A stretch of DNA of 64,000 bases. It comes from Medakamo hakoo. Lineage: Eukaryota; Chlorophyta; Trebouxiophyceae; Coccomyxaceae. The stretch spans positions 186,001 to 250,000 of the forward strand of contig CP089457.1 in assembly GCA_026636295.1 (NCBI GenBank). The letters run 5' to 3'. Position numbers and translations under genes: made by a program. Position 1 is the stretch's first letter; the number at the start of each line of letters is the position of its first letter. This document shows positions 41,534 through 51,871 of this stretch, piece after piece. The notes beneath the pieces were generated by a model. That model did no database searches and was not told the origin of the DNA. It saw only the letters and a program-made list of their open reading frames with translations.

Positions 41534-43425
41534 ATGCAATCCTTGCGTGCCCCAGCCCGGCCGGGTGTGGGTCAGGTGCGTGGTTGAGACGGGAGTTGGG
41601 GCGGGCGAGCGATTTCGCGCAGCCGCGCAAGCGAGCGGCGGCCAAACATCTCCGACGCCGTCGCGTGTGCTTGGGGCGCCGTGCCCGCGCCCGGGACGCG
41701 TCTCTCCACCCTCGCTCCCATCACTATAGATGCGCTGGGCGTGTGAACAAATCAGCACACTGCACCGCGTCCCCGGACGAACGCCCCGCACTCACGAATT
41801 CCCCAAAAAACCTCACCCCGCCTCTCAACACCGCCAGCGCCGGGTGCCCGCCCGCCCGCCCGTCCGTGCCGCTGCGACGACCACGGAACTGGACGTCGCG
41901 CCCGCCTCCCTCCCGCACTCCCGCACCCAGCTCACCGTCACGGTGCCGCCGGCGCGCGTGGACGCCGCGTACAAGGCGGCCCTCGCCCAGGCCCGCGACA
42001 CGATCTCCATCCCGGGCTTTCGCAAGGGCGCCAAGGTGTGAGGGCGGGGCGGGGGCGGGGCGGGGCAGGAGAGGGGGGGGGGGCGACGGACATCGAGGGG
42101 CCGCCCCCCCCGCGCCATAGCCTCACGCCCGCCCGCCCACCCACCTCAAACACTGCTTCCAGATCCCGGACACCCTGCTGATCGACGCCATGGGCGGGCC
42201 CGCCGCCGCCAAAGCCGCGGCGGCGGAGGTCCTGTTGAAGGACACGCTGCCCGACGCGCTCGGCCCGTACGCCGAGTCGGCCATCTCCGGGTCCGAGGCC
42301 GTCACCGACAACATCGACGCCCTGGCGGACGCGCTGGACCCGGCCGCCCCGTTCACCTACCACATCGGCTTCGACACGCTGCCGCCCGTGAAGTGGACGG
42401 GACCGTACAAGGGGCTGAGCCTGGAAGTGGCGGCCGCGGGCGACGCCGAGGCGGACGTCGCCGCGCGCGCGGCCGCCCAGCTGCTGGCCGCCCGCAAGGA
42501 GAAGGGCGCGCTCCGCGTCGCCGCCTCCGTCCGGCCGGACTCGCCCGGCCTGGCCCAGGGCGACGCCGCCATCATCGACTTCGACTTGGTGACCGCCGGC
42601 GACGGCGGCGCGCCCGTGGCCGGCGCGGCCCGGGCGGGCATGCAAGTCGACACCGACCTGCTGGGCGCGGCCCTGGGCCTGCCCGGCCTGGTGCCCGGCA
42701 TGCTGGGCATGGCGCCGGGGGAGGAGCGGGCCATCCCCCTGACCATGCCGGCCGACTGGGCGGACCCGCCCGGCCTGGCGGGGAGCGCCGTCGTCGCAAA
42801 GGTCAAGGTCCGCGACGTCCTCGTCTGGGAGCTGCCCGACGAGACGGATGCCTGGGCGGACGCGGCCTTCCCGGGCAGCCCGCCCGGCGTCGCAGGGCTC
42901 AAGGCCCGGTTCGCGGCGGCCATCGCCGCGGAGGACGAGGCCGCGACGGCCCTGAAGGTTGAGGACGCCCTGTCGTCCGCGGTGGCGGCCGCCGTCGACA
43001 TGGACGTCCCCGAATCCGTCATCCAGGAGGTGGGCCAGGAACAGTACCAGGCCGAGCTGCTGGCCGCGGCCGCGTCGGGCGGCCTGGCCGCGTCCCAGGT
43101 CGCCCAACTGGCGACGCCCGCGCTCCTGGCCCGGTACATCGCCGCCAAGCGCGAGTCGCTCGCGGCCCTGTACCGCGCCCAGGCGGGCATGGAAGCCATT
43201 TTCGCGGCCGAGGGCCTGGCGGTCGACCAGGGCGAAGTCGACGCCGAGCTGGCGGCCGCCAAGGCCGCGTACGCGGAGGCGGGCGAAGAACTGGACGAGG
43301 AACGGTTGGCGGAGCAGGTGGGCGCGGCCGCCCAGCGCAAGGCGACGCTGGCCTGGTTGAAGGCCAACAACACCGTGAAAGTGGGGCCGCCCGCCCGGCC
43401 GCGGCGGTCGTTCCGGGCGGGGTGA
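41534..43425 (+). CDS. TIG1: Trigger factor, plastid
   Basis: A ribosome-associated chaperone of bacterial origin that helps nascent plastid proteins fold. Exons 41534-41575, 41838-42035 and 42163-43425 join in phase 0 to give 500 aa. Exon 1 plus the start of exon 2 encode a short transit peptide (MQSLRAPARPGVGQ/RRVPARPPVRAAATTT). The ribosome-binding domain follows (SRTQLTVTVPPARVDAAYKA, then the tail-docking motif ISIPGFRKGAK/IPDTLLIDAM). The PPIase-like middle includes DAAIIDFDLVTAG and GMAPGEERAIPLTMP. The helical C-terminal arms run to the end (VPESVIQEVGQEQYQAELLA). The signature GFRxG is kept, although the usual Lys-x-Pro that follows is AKIP here. The gene is in the same direction as DPH5. 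Confidence 0.9.
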
Positions 43426-43897
43426 GGGGAGGGGGGGTGAGAGAGCAGGGGGTGGTGTTTTTTTTTCCCTGCCCCGGTGTGGTGTGCCGTGTGTGCAAAC
43501 TAAAACTTCAAGCCAAACAATTGGCTGTGAAAAGCACTGGGCAGGGAGGCGTGCGCGATGCGCGTGCGTCGAGCCCGGCAGGGTTGGAGCAGCGGGGTTG
43601 GATGGTGGGTGGTGGTGCTGTTTTCCTCCCGGAGAAACTGGCTCGCGACCGTACCCAAAAAAAGAATGCGGGACGAACCCATCGCACGCACACGCCGCAT
43701 CTGAGGCAAGACATAGATGAAAAGGACGGGACGCACACGCACAAAAAAGAAGAAGGCAACACACCTTGTTCCCTCTCTCTCCCCCGCGTTCCCGGGTCGG
43801 GTTGTTTTTTCTCTCCTCTCGCACACACAGGGCGCGGCGTGTCCGACGCGCTCTCCAGACACACACACACAAAAAAACACCGTGGGCACGCGCGCGC
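43426..43897. other. Convergent 3' spacer between trigger factor and eIF5A
   Basis: No gene is seen. It holds a T run (43459-43467), a small 6-bp hairpin AGCCAA/TTGGCT (43511-43526) and a CA/A-rich block before the eIF5A stop. Confidence 0.45.
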
Positions 43898-44509
43898 TTA
43901 CGAGGCGCCGCCGACCGACTTGACGGCGCACACCATCTCCTCGCCCATGGCCTTCAGCACGGACACGACGAGCTCCTTGCCGTCCTCGAAGTCTTTCTTG
44001 ATCTGGTCGGCCAGCTTTTCCGCGTCGTCCGTGCCCTTGGGCAGGCCCAGGTCGTCCTTCGTGTTGCCGGCCTCGTCCATCAGGGACAGGAAGCCGTCGT
44101 CCGACACGTCCAGCAGGGAGTACTCCTGGCGGTTGACGTGCGGGACGTCGCAGTTGTGCGACGAGGGCGTCAGGTCCTCGTACTTTTTGCCGGTGAAGAT
44201 GTCGATGGCGACAAAGTGGCACTTGGCGTGGCCGTGCTTGCCGGTCTTGGAGGTGGAGACGTCGGCGACTTTGCAGGGGCGGCCTTTGATGACGAGGAAA
44301 CCGTTTTTGCTGTGGGGGGGAAGGGGGCGGGGGTGGATGGTGAGAGGGGTGGGTGGTCGGCGGTCGGGGAGCGGCGGGCGTGCGCGCGCGCGCGCTTTTC
44401 TCGCCTCAACTCACCGGATCGTGCCGGCCTGCTGCGGGTACGTCAGGGACGCGCCGGCGTCGGCCGACTCGAAGTGGACGTCGTGCTGTTCACCGTCGGA
44501 GTCAGACAT
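43898..44509 (-). CDS. EIF5A: Translation initiation factor eIF5A
   Basis: Promotes peptide-bond formation at stalling sequences and helps termination. It is active only after hypusine modification. Exons 44509-44415 and 44309-43898 join in phase 2 to give 168 aa. The protein starts MSDSDGEQHDVHFESADAGA, continues TYPQQAGTIR/KNGFLVIKGRPC, and carries the hypusine loop STSKTGKHGHAK with the modifiable Lys between Gly and His. CHFVAIDIFTGKKYEDL and SSHNCDVPHVNR follow. Similarity to land-plant eIF5A is very high, which supports a green-lineage host. The length is typical. The gene diverges from galactokinase. Confidence 0.96.
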
Positions 44510-44998
44510 GGTGTTGCGTTTCTGTTGTGTGTTTGGGCGGCGGCGGAAAGGAGTCGGGCGTGAGAACGGCCGATTAAAGGGTGGAAGGGTGGAAAGAAGG
44601 GCTCGATTGCAGCGTGGACACGGCCCGCACGGATGCTCCGTCGGCACGCAGGTATGCGCCTGCCTTTCGTCTATCCGGTTGGGTGAGTTTGGCAGCGTGC
44701 GAGTGGCCGATCAGGGAGGACAGGGCGGCGGCCTGAGCACGGCCGGGCCCGGCGGCTCGCGTAGCAGCGGGCCGCGCAAACGCCCCGTCCGCGCCCACCC
44801 GCTCCACGGCCGCCCCATTTTTTGATCTGGGGCTGTGGCGAGCCGATCCGGGCGCCGCGTGGGGATCGGCGCCGGGGAGCGAGACAAGCAGCGCACCTTG
44901 TTTTTTGTTTCCTTTCTCCTTGAGGGTGAGAGAGAACAGACTTGTGGGGAGGTGAGCGCGCTCCACTCGTTCACTCTCTCTCTTTCCCCAACGAAACC
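44510..44998. promoter_or_regulatory. Divergent promoter region, eIF5A and galactokinase
   Basis: 489 bp between the two ATGs. A CT-rich block (44960-44990) precedes galactokinase. No TATA box or named motif and no additional gene are evident. Confidence 0.45.
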
Positions 44999-47743
44999 AT
45001 GGCCGCCGACACGCTCGCCCCGTCCCGCACGGCGTCGGGACTGGTCGTCGAAGTTCACCCTCCAAAAGGCGACCAGGCGTCCCAGCCCGTCCCCGTCGTC
45101 GACGACCTGGCGGCCGTGTACGTGGATGGTGCGTGTGACCGATGGCGGTTGTTGAGGTCGCCGGACAAGGAGGCCGGCGTGTCACCCGGTCCGCGGCCTT
45201 TCCTGGGCCCGTGGCCCATGCAGTTGACGCGCTGAGTGTGTTCAGACCCCCTGCCCGGCGCGACGCATTGATAGGGCGGAAGCGTGGCGTCGCGCGGCGT
45301 CGCGTGAAAAACACAGGCGCTCCTCCCTCACGCATGCCCTCCTCCTCCTCTCAACATTCAGACCCCGCCGCCGCCACCGCCCGCTTCGCCGCCCTGACGT
45401 CCGCCTTTGAGTCCGAGTACGGGACCAAGCCCGACTGCTATGCCCGGTCGCCAGGTGAGGAGGAGGAAGGTCGTGGTGGTGGCGGGACAGCGCGGGCAGG
45501 GAAAGGAAAAGGCAACAGCGCGCGCGCGCCAGCTCTGCGGTCGCGCCCCCCCTTCCCCCACAACCCTCACTCACACCCCCGCCTCCCACTCCGCGCTGCT
45601 GCCCCCAGGCCGGGTCAACCTCATCGGCGAGCACATCGACTACGAGGGCTACGCCGTCCTGCCCATGGCCATCGCGCCCGACACAGCCATCGCCATTCGC
45701 AAAGTCCCCAATGGCTCGTCGGGCGGTGGGCAGGGCGGCGCGGTCCTGCGCCTGGCGAACGTCGACCCGGCCCGCTACCCGTCGTCGACGTTCCCCATCG
45801 ACCCGGCCCAGGCCGTGGACACCGCCCACCACACCTGGGGCAACTACTTTGTGTGCGCGTACAAGGGCGTGTTCGAGTGGGCCAAGTCGTCGGGCGTGGA
45901 GCTGGAGCCGGCCGGGTTGGAGGTGATGGTGCATGGCACCGTTCCCCTAGGTGAGACCGATTTTTTTTTCATTTTTTTGTGGCGTGCTTGAGGCGTGCTC
46001 CGAGGGCAGGACGGGTGGGAGCCTGTCCGGGCGTGTGCGCGGGTGTCTGCGACACCCCATCACTCCCCCACGCGCGGTGGGCGGGAGGGGGAGCCCGGGG
46101 ATGGGAGAGACAACACGCGCGAGAGAGAAAGCAGCCACGCCCACGCCCGCCACACACCTCCACTCCAACCCACCCAGGCTCCGGCCTGTCCTCGTCCGCT
46201 GCCCTGGTGTGCGCGTCCATGCTGGCCATCCTGGGCGCGCACGGCGTGTCGGCGTCGCAAGGGGTGCGTTTCGTGTTTCTTCATACTTTTTCCATGTTTC
46301 CATCCACCATTTTTTCCCGCAGGCTCGGGCCTGTCCTCCTCGTCCGCCTTTGTGTGCGCGGCCGCGCTGGCCGTGCTGGCGGCGCACGGGGTGGCGGCGC
46401 CGCAGGCGGTAAATGCATTTGGATGGATGGGTGGAGCGGGGTGGTGTGGTGTGCGACCGGGAAGACAGGAGGGCCGGCCGGGGGTTGAGCCCGCGGCGTC
46501 CGCGTATCTTGGGCACCGCCGCGGGTGTTCACACGTCCTCGCCCGCCTGGAGCGCGTGCACGGCTGCCGGGCGTCGAGGCCCGTGCCACCACCCACCCAC
46601 CAACGACTCTCACGCTTGTCCCATCCCATCCATCCATCCAAAAAAAAAAAAACACAGGACGTCGCGACCTTTGCCGCCTCCTGCGAAAAGTACGTCGGCA
46701 CGGAGTCGGGCGGCATGGACCAGGCCATCAGCATCATGGGCCAGCCGGGCACGGCCAAGCTGGTGTCGTTCAACCCCGTGCGCGCGGCCGACGTGTCCCT
46801 CCCGCCCGACGCTGTGTTTGTGATCGCCAACTCACTCGCCGTCTCCAAAAAGGCGGAGACCGCGGACATCCACTACAACCTGCGCGTCGTGGAATGCCGG
46901 GTCGCGTCCGCGGCGTTGGGCCGGGCCCTCATGGGCGGCGACGCGGCCGAACCGTCCACCGTGGCGGGCCTGACCACGCTGAAGGCCGTCGAACCGCTCA
47001 TTGAGGCCAACCCTCAGTTCGGCCCGGGCGTCGCGGGCAAGCTGGCCGCGGTGGCGTCCCTGCTGGCGGAAGGCCCGTACGACCGGGAGGCCGTCGAAGC
47101 CGCGGTCGGCATGCCGTTGACGCAACTGCTGGCCGGCGCGCCGGCCCAGCTGCGCGCGGCGGACGCGGCGCTGGCGGCCGGGCGCGGCCTTGCGCTCCGC
47201 GACCGGGCCGCGCACGTGTACGCGGAAGCCGAGCGCGTCCACGCCTTCCGCGCGGTGGCGGCGGGCGAGGGCGGCGGGGACGCCCTGGTGGGCTTGGGCC
47301 GCTTGATGGACGAGTCTCAGGCGTCGTGCCGGTGCGTTTTGGTTGGTGAGGGACGGGGAAAAGGATGGATGGGATGGAGGGTCGGAGGTGGGGGGTGGGG
47401 GTGGGGGGGGGCGTCTTTTTTTCTCATCCTCGCACTCACCACCCTCCCCTGCCAAAACAATCATCCCTACAGGGACCTGTACGACTGCTCCTGCCCGGAG
47501 CTGGACGAGCTGGTGGCCGCGGCCAAAGCGGCTGGCGCGCTGGGCGCGCGGCTGACGGGCGCAGGGTGGGGCGGGTGCACTGTCTCCCTGGTGCGGGCGG
47601 GGAGCGAGGCCGCCTTCGTCCAAGCCCTCAAAGACGCGTTCTACGCGAAACGAGTCGCGGACGGGGTGGTAAGCGAGGCGGACCTGGACGCCACGGTCTT
47701 TGCGACCCGGCCGGCCGCGGGCGGGGCGGTGCTGAAGCTTTGA
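44999..47743 (+). CDS. GALK: Galactokinase with two alternative homologous exons for the GLSSS motif
   Basis: Phosphorylates galactose at C1 with ATP (GHMP kinase family). Constant exons are 44999-45128, 45362-45454, 45609-45950, 46658-47331 and 47473-47743. Between the third and fourth lie two candidates for one position: exon A 46178-46263 and exon B 46323-46408, each 86 nt, entering in phase 1 and leaving in phase 0. Using exactly one gives 531 aa. Motif I is GRVNLIGEHIDYEGYAVLP. Motif II is GSGLSSSAALVC (A) or GSGLSSSSAFVC (B). The later core is GTESGGMDQAISIMG and DLYDCSCPELDEL, and motif III is RLTGAGWGGCTVSLV. The sequence resembles plant galactokinase more than bacterial GalK. Including both exons or neither shifts the frame. 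Confidence 0.93.
46178..46263 (+). other. Galactokinase alternative exon A
   Basis: This exon encodes GSGLSSSAALVCAS and on to VSASQG. The acceptor is CACCCAG and the donor GTGCGT. It is about 69 percent identical at protein level (20 of 29 residues, my count) to exon B and has the same length and phases. Confidence 0.85.
46323..46408 (+). other. Galactokinase alternative exon B
   Basis: This exon encodes GSGLSSSSAFVCAA and on to VAAPQA. The acceptor is TTTTTTCCCGCAG and the donor GTAAAT. It is separated from exon A by a T-rich 59-nt intron (46264-46322). Confidence 0.85.
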
Positions 47744-48063
47744 GACGGGGGAGGGAGGGCGGGGAAGGGGGGGGGGGCGGGTGTGAGGGGAGGGGGCGAG
47801 AGAGGGAGAGAGAGGGGGGGGGCGTGCTGAAGACACACGAAAGGCCGGACCTGCGGTGAAGGGGCGCGCGCTTTCACGGCTTTGATGCCTCGGTGGGGGC
47901 GGCAACCGGCCCGACGAGCATTTGTGTGGGAGGCGGGTGGTGGTGTGTCGTGGGGCGGGGCCTGGCGCGAACGCGCGCGCAGTGCGTCACACCTCCCATC
48001 CGTCTGCGGCAGCCGCGCGCCAGGCCGACCTCCGCGGGCGCTTCCCCCACCCGCCCTCCCACA
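47744..48063. other. Spacer between galactokinase and P450 reductase
   Basis: 320 bp between two plus-strand genes. It carries G runs (47768-47777, 47812-47821) after the galactokinase stop and a C-rich leader before the reductase ATG. No gene is seen. Confidence 0.45.
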
Positions 48064-50849
48064 ATGGAACTGACGCCACCGCTACTCTTGGCGGTCCTGG
48101 CCGTGGCCGCAGTCGTGGCCGCCCTCATCGCCCGGGCCGCCCGGTCCAAGGGCGCCCTCCTCCTGTCCGCCAAGAGCGGAAAAGCCGGCGCCGAAGTGAC
48201 GGCCGAGGCCGCGCCGGACAACCGGCCGCGCGTTTCGATCCTGTTTGGCACGCAGACGGGCACGGCCGAACGGTTCTCCAAGCAGGTGAGAGGCGGGGAT
48301 GGGGTCGATTGGGTCGTGTGGGGCGGGGGCGAGTCAATGCGCGGCCGAGCGTCGGCGCGCCGCGCGGCGTGGCGGTCGTGACGGCTGGGTAGCCGGGTTG
48401 GGGCGGGGAACGCCCCGCGTCCCTGGCTTTTTACCCTTGCCAGGCTGAGAGCGAGAACTGGAGCCTCCGCCGCGCCCGGAAAATACGGCCGCCGCCCGGT
48501 CGCCATTGACGTGTCGGCCCCGCGAACAGCGCAAGAGAAAGGCTGCGAGAAAATTGGCCTGGAGGGCCTGCGGCGCAAGGGAACATAAAAAGCCGCGCGC
48601 AGCTCCGTCAAACCCTCACACACACCGCCAAAAAACCCACACAGCTGCGGAGTGAGATCTTGGAACGCTATGGCGAAGGCAACGCGGTCGACGTCATCGA
48701 CTGCGAAGAGGTACGTCGGCGCGGGGGGGGGGGGAGTGTGAGCGCGGCCGCACGCCGCGAGAGATTGCGCCGTGGCTGCCCCTCCTGCGGGCCGCCGATT
48801 CCCTCGAACCAGCCGCGTTCCGACATGTTCCTGTCCGTCAGGCTGGGTCTTGAGCCCTTGGCCAGGAGGGTGGTACAGGAAAAAACAGAGCGCGCAGTGG
48901 GCGCTCGACGGGTCAAAAAAAAAGCTCGGAAACAGCGGGCCCTCGCCCTGCGACGGCGCAGGCGCGCCCGGGCGCTCCCTCGCCGCTCCACCCTCTCTTC
49001 TCCCTCACCACCCACACCACCCCCTCCCCCCGCCGCCCTCCCTGCGCAACAAAAACAGTACGACGCCCCCACCCGCCTGCCCACCGCCCGCCTCGTCCTC
49101 TTCTTAGTCGCCACGTACGGCGACGGCGAGCCCACCGACAACGCGGCGGACCTGTACAACTGGGCCCTGCGCGCGGCGGGCGAGGCCGGGCGCGGGAGCG
49201 TGGGCGAAGACTCGGACGGCGGCGCCGCGGCCGCGCCGGCGAAACCCCTCCTGTCCGGCGTCCACTTCGGCGTCTTTGGCTTGGGCAACAAGCAGTACGA
49301 ACACTTTTGCGCCGTCGGCAAGCGCCTCGACACGGCCCTGGCGACGCTGGGCGCCAAGCGCGTCGTGCGCCGGGGCGACGGCGACGACGACGACGACATC
49401 GAAGCCGACTTCGACGCCTGGCGCACTGACCTGTGGGCGGCCCTGGACGCCCTGGACGGCGTCATTGCCAAACCGGGCGCCGGCGCGGTGGCGGGCGGGG
49501 CCGCCAAGACGCCCGCCGACGTGCCGGCGTTTGAGCTGACGCCCGCCGAAGCGGGCGTCGCGTCCAACCCCCTACCCCTCGGCCGCCGCTCCTCCGCGGG
49601 CGGCGGCGCCCTGAACGCGCACCACACCCACACCCCGCCGTTCATTGCGACCGTGCTGGCCCGCCGCGAGCTGCACGGCCCGGCGTCGGACCGGTCGTGC
49701 GTGCACGTGGAGCTGGACGTCGGCGCCGCGCCGCCGATGGGCGCCGTCCACGCGGGCGATGAGACCGGGCCGCCGTACGTGGCGGGCGACCACGTCGCGA
49801 TTCACCCTACCAACGACCCGGCGCTGGTCGAGCGTGTGGCCGGCCTGTTGGGCGTGGGGTCGGCGGAGGAGCTGGACCGCGTCGTCATCTTTTCCGTCCC
49901 CGCCGGCAAGGAGGGCGACCTCGGCGCGCTGCCCGCGCGCGCGCCCGTGTCTGTGCGCGACGCCCTGACCCGGTTCGCCGACTTGACGGGCCCCGTCTCC
50001 AAGCCGGCCATGCTCAACTTTGCGGCCTTTGCGCCGCCGGGCTCGGAAGAAGCGGCCAAGCTGGGGGCGTTGCTGGCGCCCGACGCGGCGGCGGACTACA
50101 AGGCCTGGGTCGCGCACTCGCGCTGCCTTGCCGAAGTGCTGGAAGAATTCCCGGCCACGGCCGCCTCCATCCCACTGGGCGCGCTCTTCGGCGGCATCGC
50201 CCAGCCGCTACAAGCCCGGTTCTACTCCATTTCCTCCGGCCCCGCCGCCCACCCGGACGCGGTGCACGTGACGGCGGCGGTCGTGCGCGAGCGCACGGCG
50301 ACGGGGCGCGCGCACGCGGGCCCCGCGTCGGCGTCCACCCTCGCGTCCGCGGCCGTGGGCGACAAGGTCGCCTGCTTCATCCGGCACTCCACCTTCCGGC
50401 TGCCCACGGACCCGGGCGCGCCCATTGTCATGGTCGGGCCGGGCACCGGCCTGGCGCCGTTCCGCGGGTTCCTGCAGGAGCGGGCGGCCATGGTGAAGGC
50501 CGGCAAGAAGCTGGGCCCGGCCATCCTGTTTTTCGGGTGCCGGTCGGCCAAGGCCGACTACATTTACGAGGCGGAGCTGGCGGCCTACCTGGAGTGCGGC
50601 GCGCTGACGGCCCTGCACGTCGCCTTCTCGCGGGACGGCCCCAAGAAGGTGTACGTCCAACACCACCTGGAACGGCAGGCGGCGGCCGTGTCGGCCGCGC
50701 TGGCCCACCCGCGCGCGTGCGTGTACGTGTGCGGCGACGCCAAGGCCATGGCCAAGGACGTGCACGGCGCGCTGGCGGCCGCGCTGGGCGGGGAGGCGTC
50801 GCTGAAGGCGCTGGCGGATGAGGGGCGGTACCAGAAGGACGTGTGGTGA
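48064..50849 (+). CDS. CPR: NADPH-cytochrome P450 reductase
   Basis: Passes electrons from NADPH through FAD and FMN to P450s on the endoplasmic reticulum. Exons 48064-48285, 48645-48710 and 49059-50849 join in phase 0 to give 692 aa. The N-terminal membrane anchor is MELTPPLLLAVLAVAAVVAA. FMN-binding motifs follow: SILFGTQTGTAERFSKQ, VATYGDGEPTDNAADLYNW and FGVFGLGNKQYEHF. The FAD site is ARFYSISSGP, with the flavin-facing region GDKVACFIRHSTFRLP. NADPH binding is shown by VMVGPGTGLAPFRGFLQER, ILFFGCRSAKADYIYEAEL and VYVCGDAKAMAKDVHG. The chain ends RYQKDVW with the terminal Trp that stacks on FAD. The second intron (48711-49058) is a multiple of three and free of stops. Confidence 0.96.
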
Positions 50850-50862
50850 GAGGGGACGTGTT

Positions 50863-50899
<37 letters not shown>

Positions 50900-51217
50900 G
50901 CGAGGGAGAGGTCACAACCGACGGGGGATGGACATGGGTGGTGGAACATTGACGGGGGGGGGTACCCTGCTGGCTGGGGCTAGAGGGCGCGGTGGCGCAC
51001 TGCCTGCGCCTCGCCCCTCCTCCCCCACTGCAGCAGGAATGCGTGAGAGAAGACTAGAGAGGGTTGAGAAGGGGGGGGGGGGCGCGGGTGTTTTTTTTTC
51101 GCTGCTGCTGGCTGGCGTGATGGACGTGGATGGAGCGGGTGGAGCGGTGCGTGTGCGTGTTGATGACCCGACCGGCCGCCTGGAAGACAAGAAAACTACA
51201 CACGCCCGCCCCCTGCC
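50850..51217. other. Convergent 3' spacer with poly-G tract
   Basis: The spacer lies between the P450 reductase and a small coiled-coil gene. It includes a 34-nt G run (50865-50898, listed separately), a second G run at 51072-51081 and a T run at 51091-51099. No gene is seen. Confidence 0.5.
50865..50898. repeat. Poly(G) tract of 34 bases
   Basis: An uninterrupted run of 34 G on the plus strand, 16 nt after the P450 reductase stop codon. In RNA it would form stable quadruplexes. The exact length may be affected by sequencing error. Confidence 0.85.
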
Positions 51218-51649
51218 CTACTTCCCTTGCAGCGCCTCCGCGACCAGCCCTTCCAACGCCACGACTCGCTCCCTGACCCGGCGCACGCTTTCCGCCAGCC
51301 CGTCCGCGCCGCGCGACGCCCTCGCCAACCGCCCTCCAGCCGCAGCAAGGGCCGCGCCAGCCGCCGCCGCCCGGGCCGCCGCGTCTTCCAGTCCGTCGGC
51401 TGCACCATCCCAGCCCGCATGCACGTGCTCGGCTGTGGACAGGGCGGCGGCTTCCACGGCGGAGGCCAGGGCGGTGGACGCGGCCGACCAGGCTGTGTGC
51501 GCGGCCGCGGCGTCGGCACGCAAGTCGGCGATGAGGGCGCGCGTCGTCGCGGCGTTGGGGGACGGGTGCTGGGGCATGCTTTCCACTGGTACAGGTGCGC
51601 GAGGATCTTGAGCTTCGGCTGGTGCGGGTGGTGAGGACGGAGGGTCCAT
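51218..51649 (-). CDS. Small Ala-rich coiled-coil protein, unrecognised
   Basis: A single exon of 143 aa. The ATG at 51649 starts MDPPSSPPAPAEAQDPRAPV, a Pro-rich lead. From about residue 35 the protein is nearly all helical and Ala-rich with heptad-like spacing (TRALIADLRADAAAAHTAWS, then GLAESVRRVRERVVALEGLV). Small proteins of this build occur among BLOC-1/BORC-type trafficking subunits, but no diagnostic motif is present and I assign no function. It could be a single-exon gene or the last exon of a longer one. Confidence 0.5.
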   Translation of the reverse strand: MDPPSSPPAPAEAQDPRAPVPVESMPQHPSPNAATTRALIADLRADAAAAHTAWSAASTALASAVEAAALSTAEHVHAGWDGAADGLEDAAARAAAAGAALAAAGGRLARASRGADGLAESVRRVRERVVALEGLVAEALQGK

Positions 51650-51871
51650 CCTTGAGCCCTGGCCGGCGTCCGAAGAGGCAATGCCTCGGCGCGAAACCAA
51701 AAAATGAACCCCGACCCACCAAAACGTTTCATGAGTGTCATTGCCCGGCGCTTTATCTCACAATTCTACACAACACGCTCTTCACGGCACGCGCACGCGT
51801 GTGACCACAACCACACACGTCAGGCACGCACGGCCTCCAAAATTAACTTCGAAAAAAAAATCCCTCTCATT

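Noticed and set aside
46178-46408. Galactokinase twin exons both included in one mRNA
   Set aside because: Exon A leaves in phase 0 while exon B must be entered in phase 1, so inclusion of both shifts the frame and loses the conserved core downstream.
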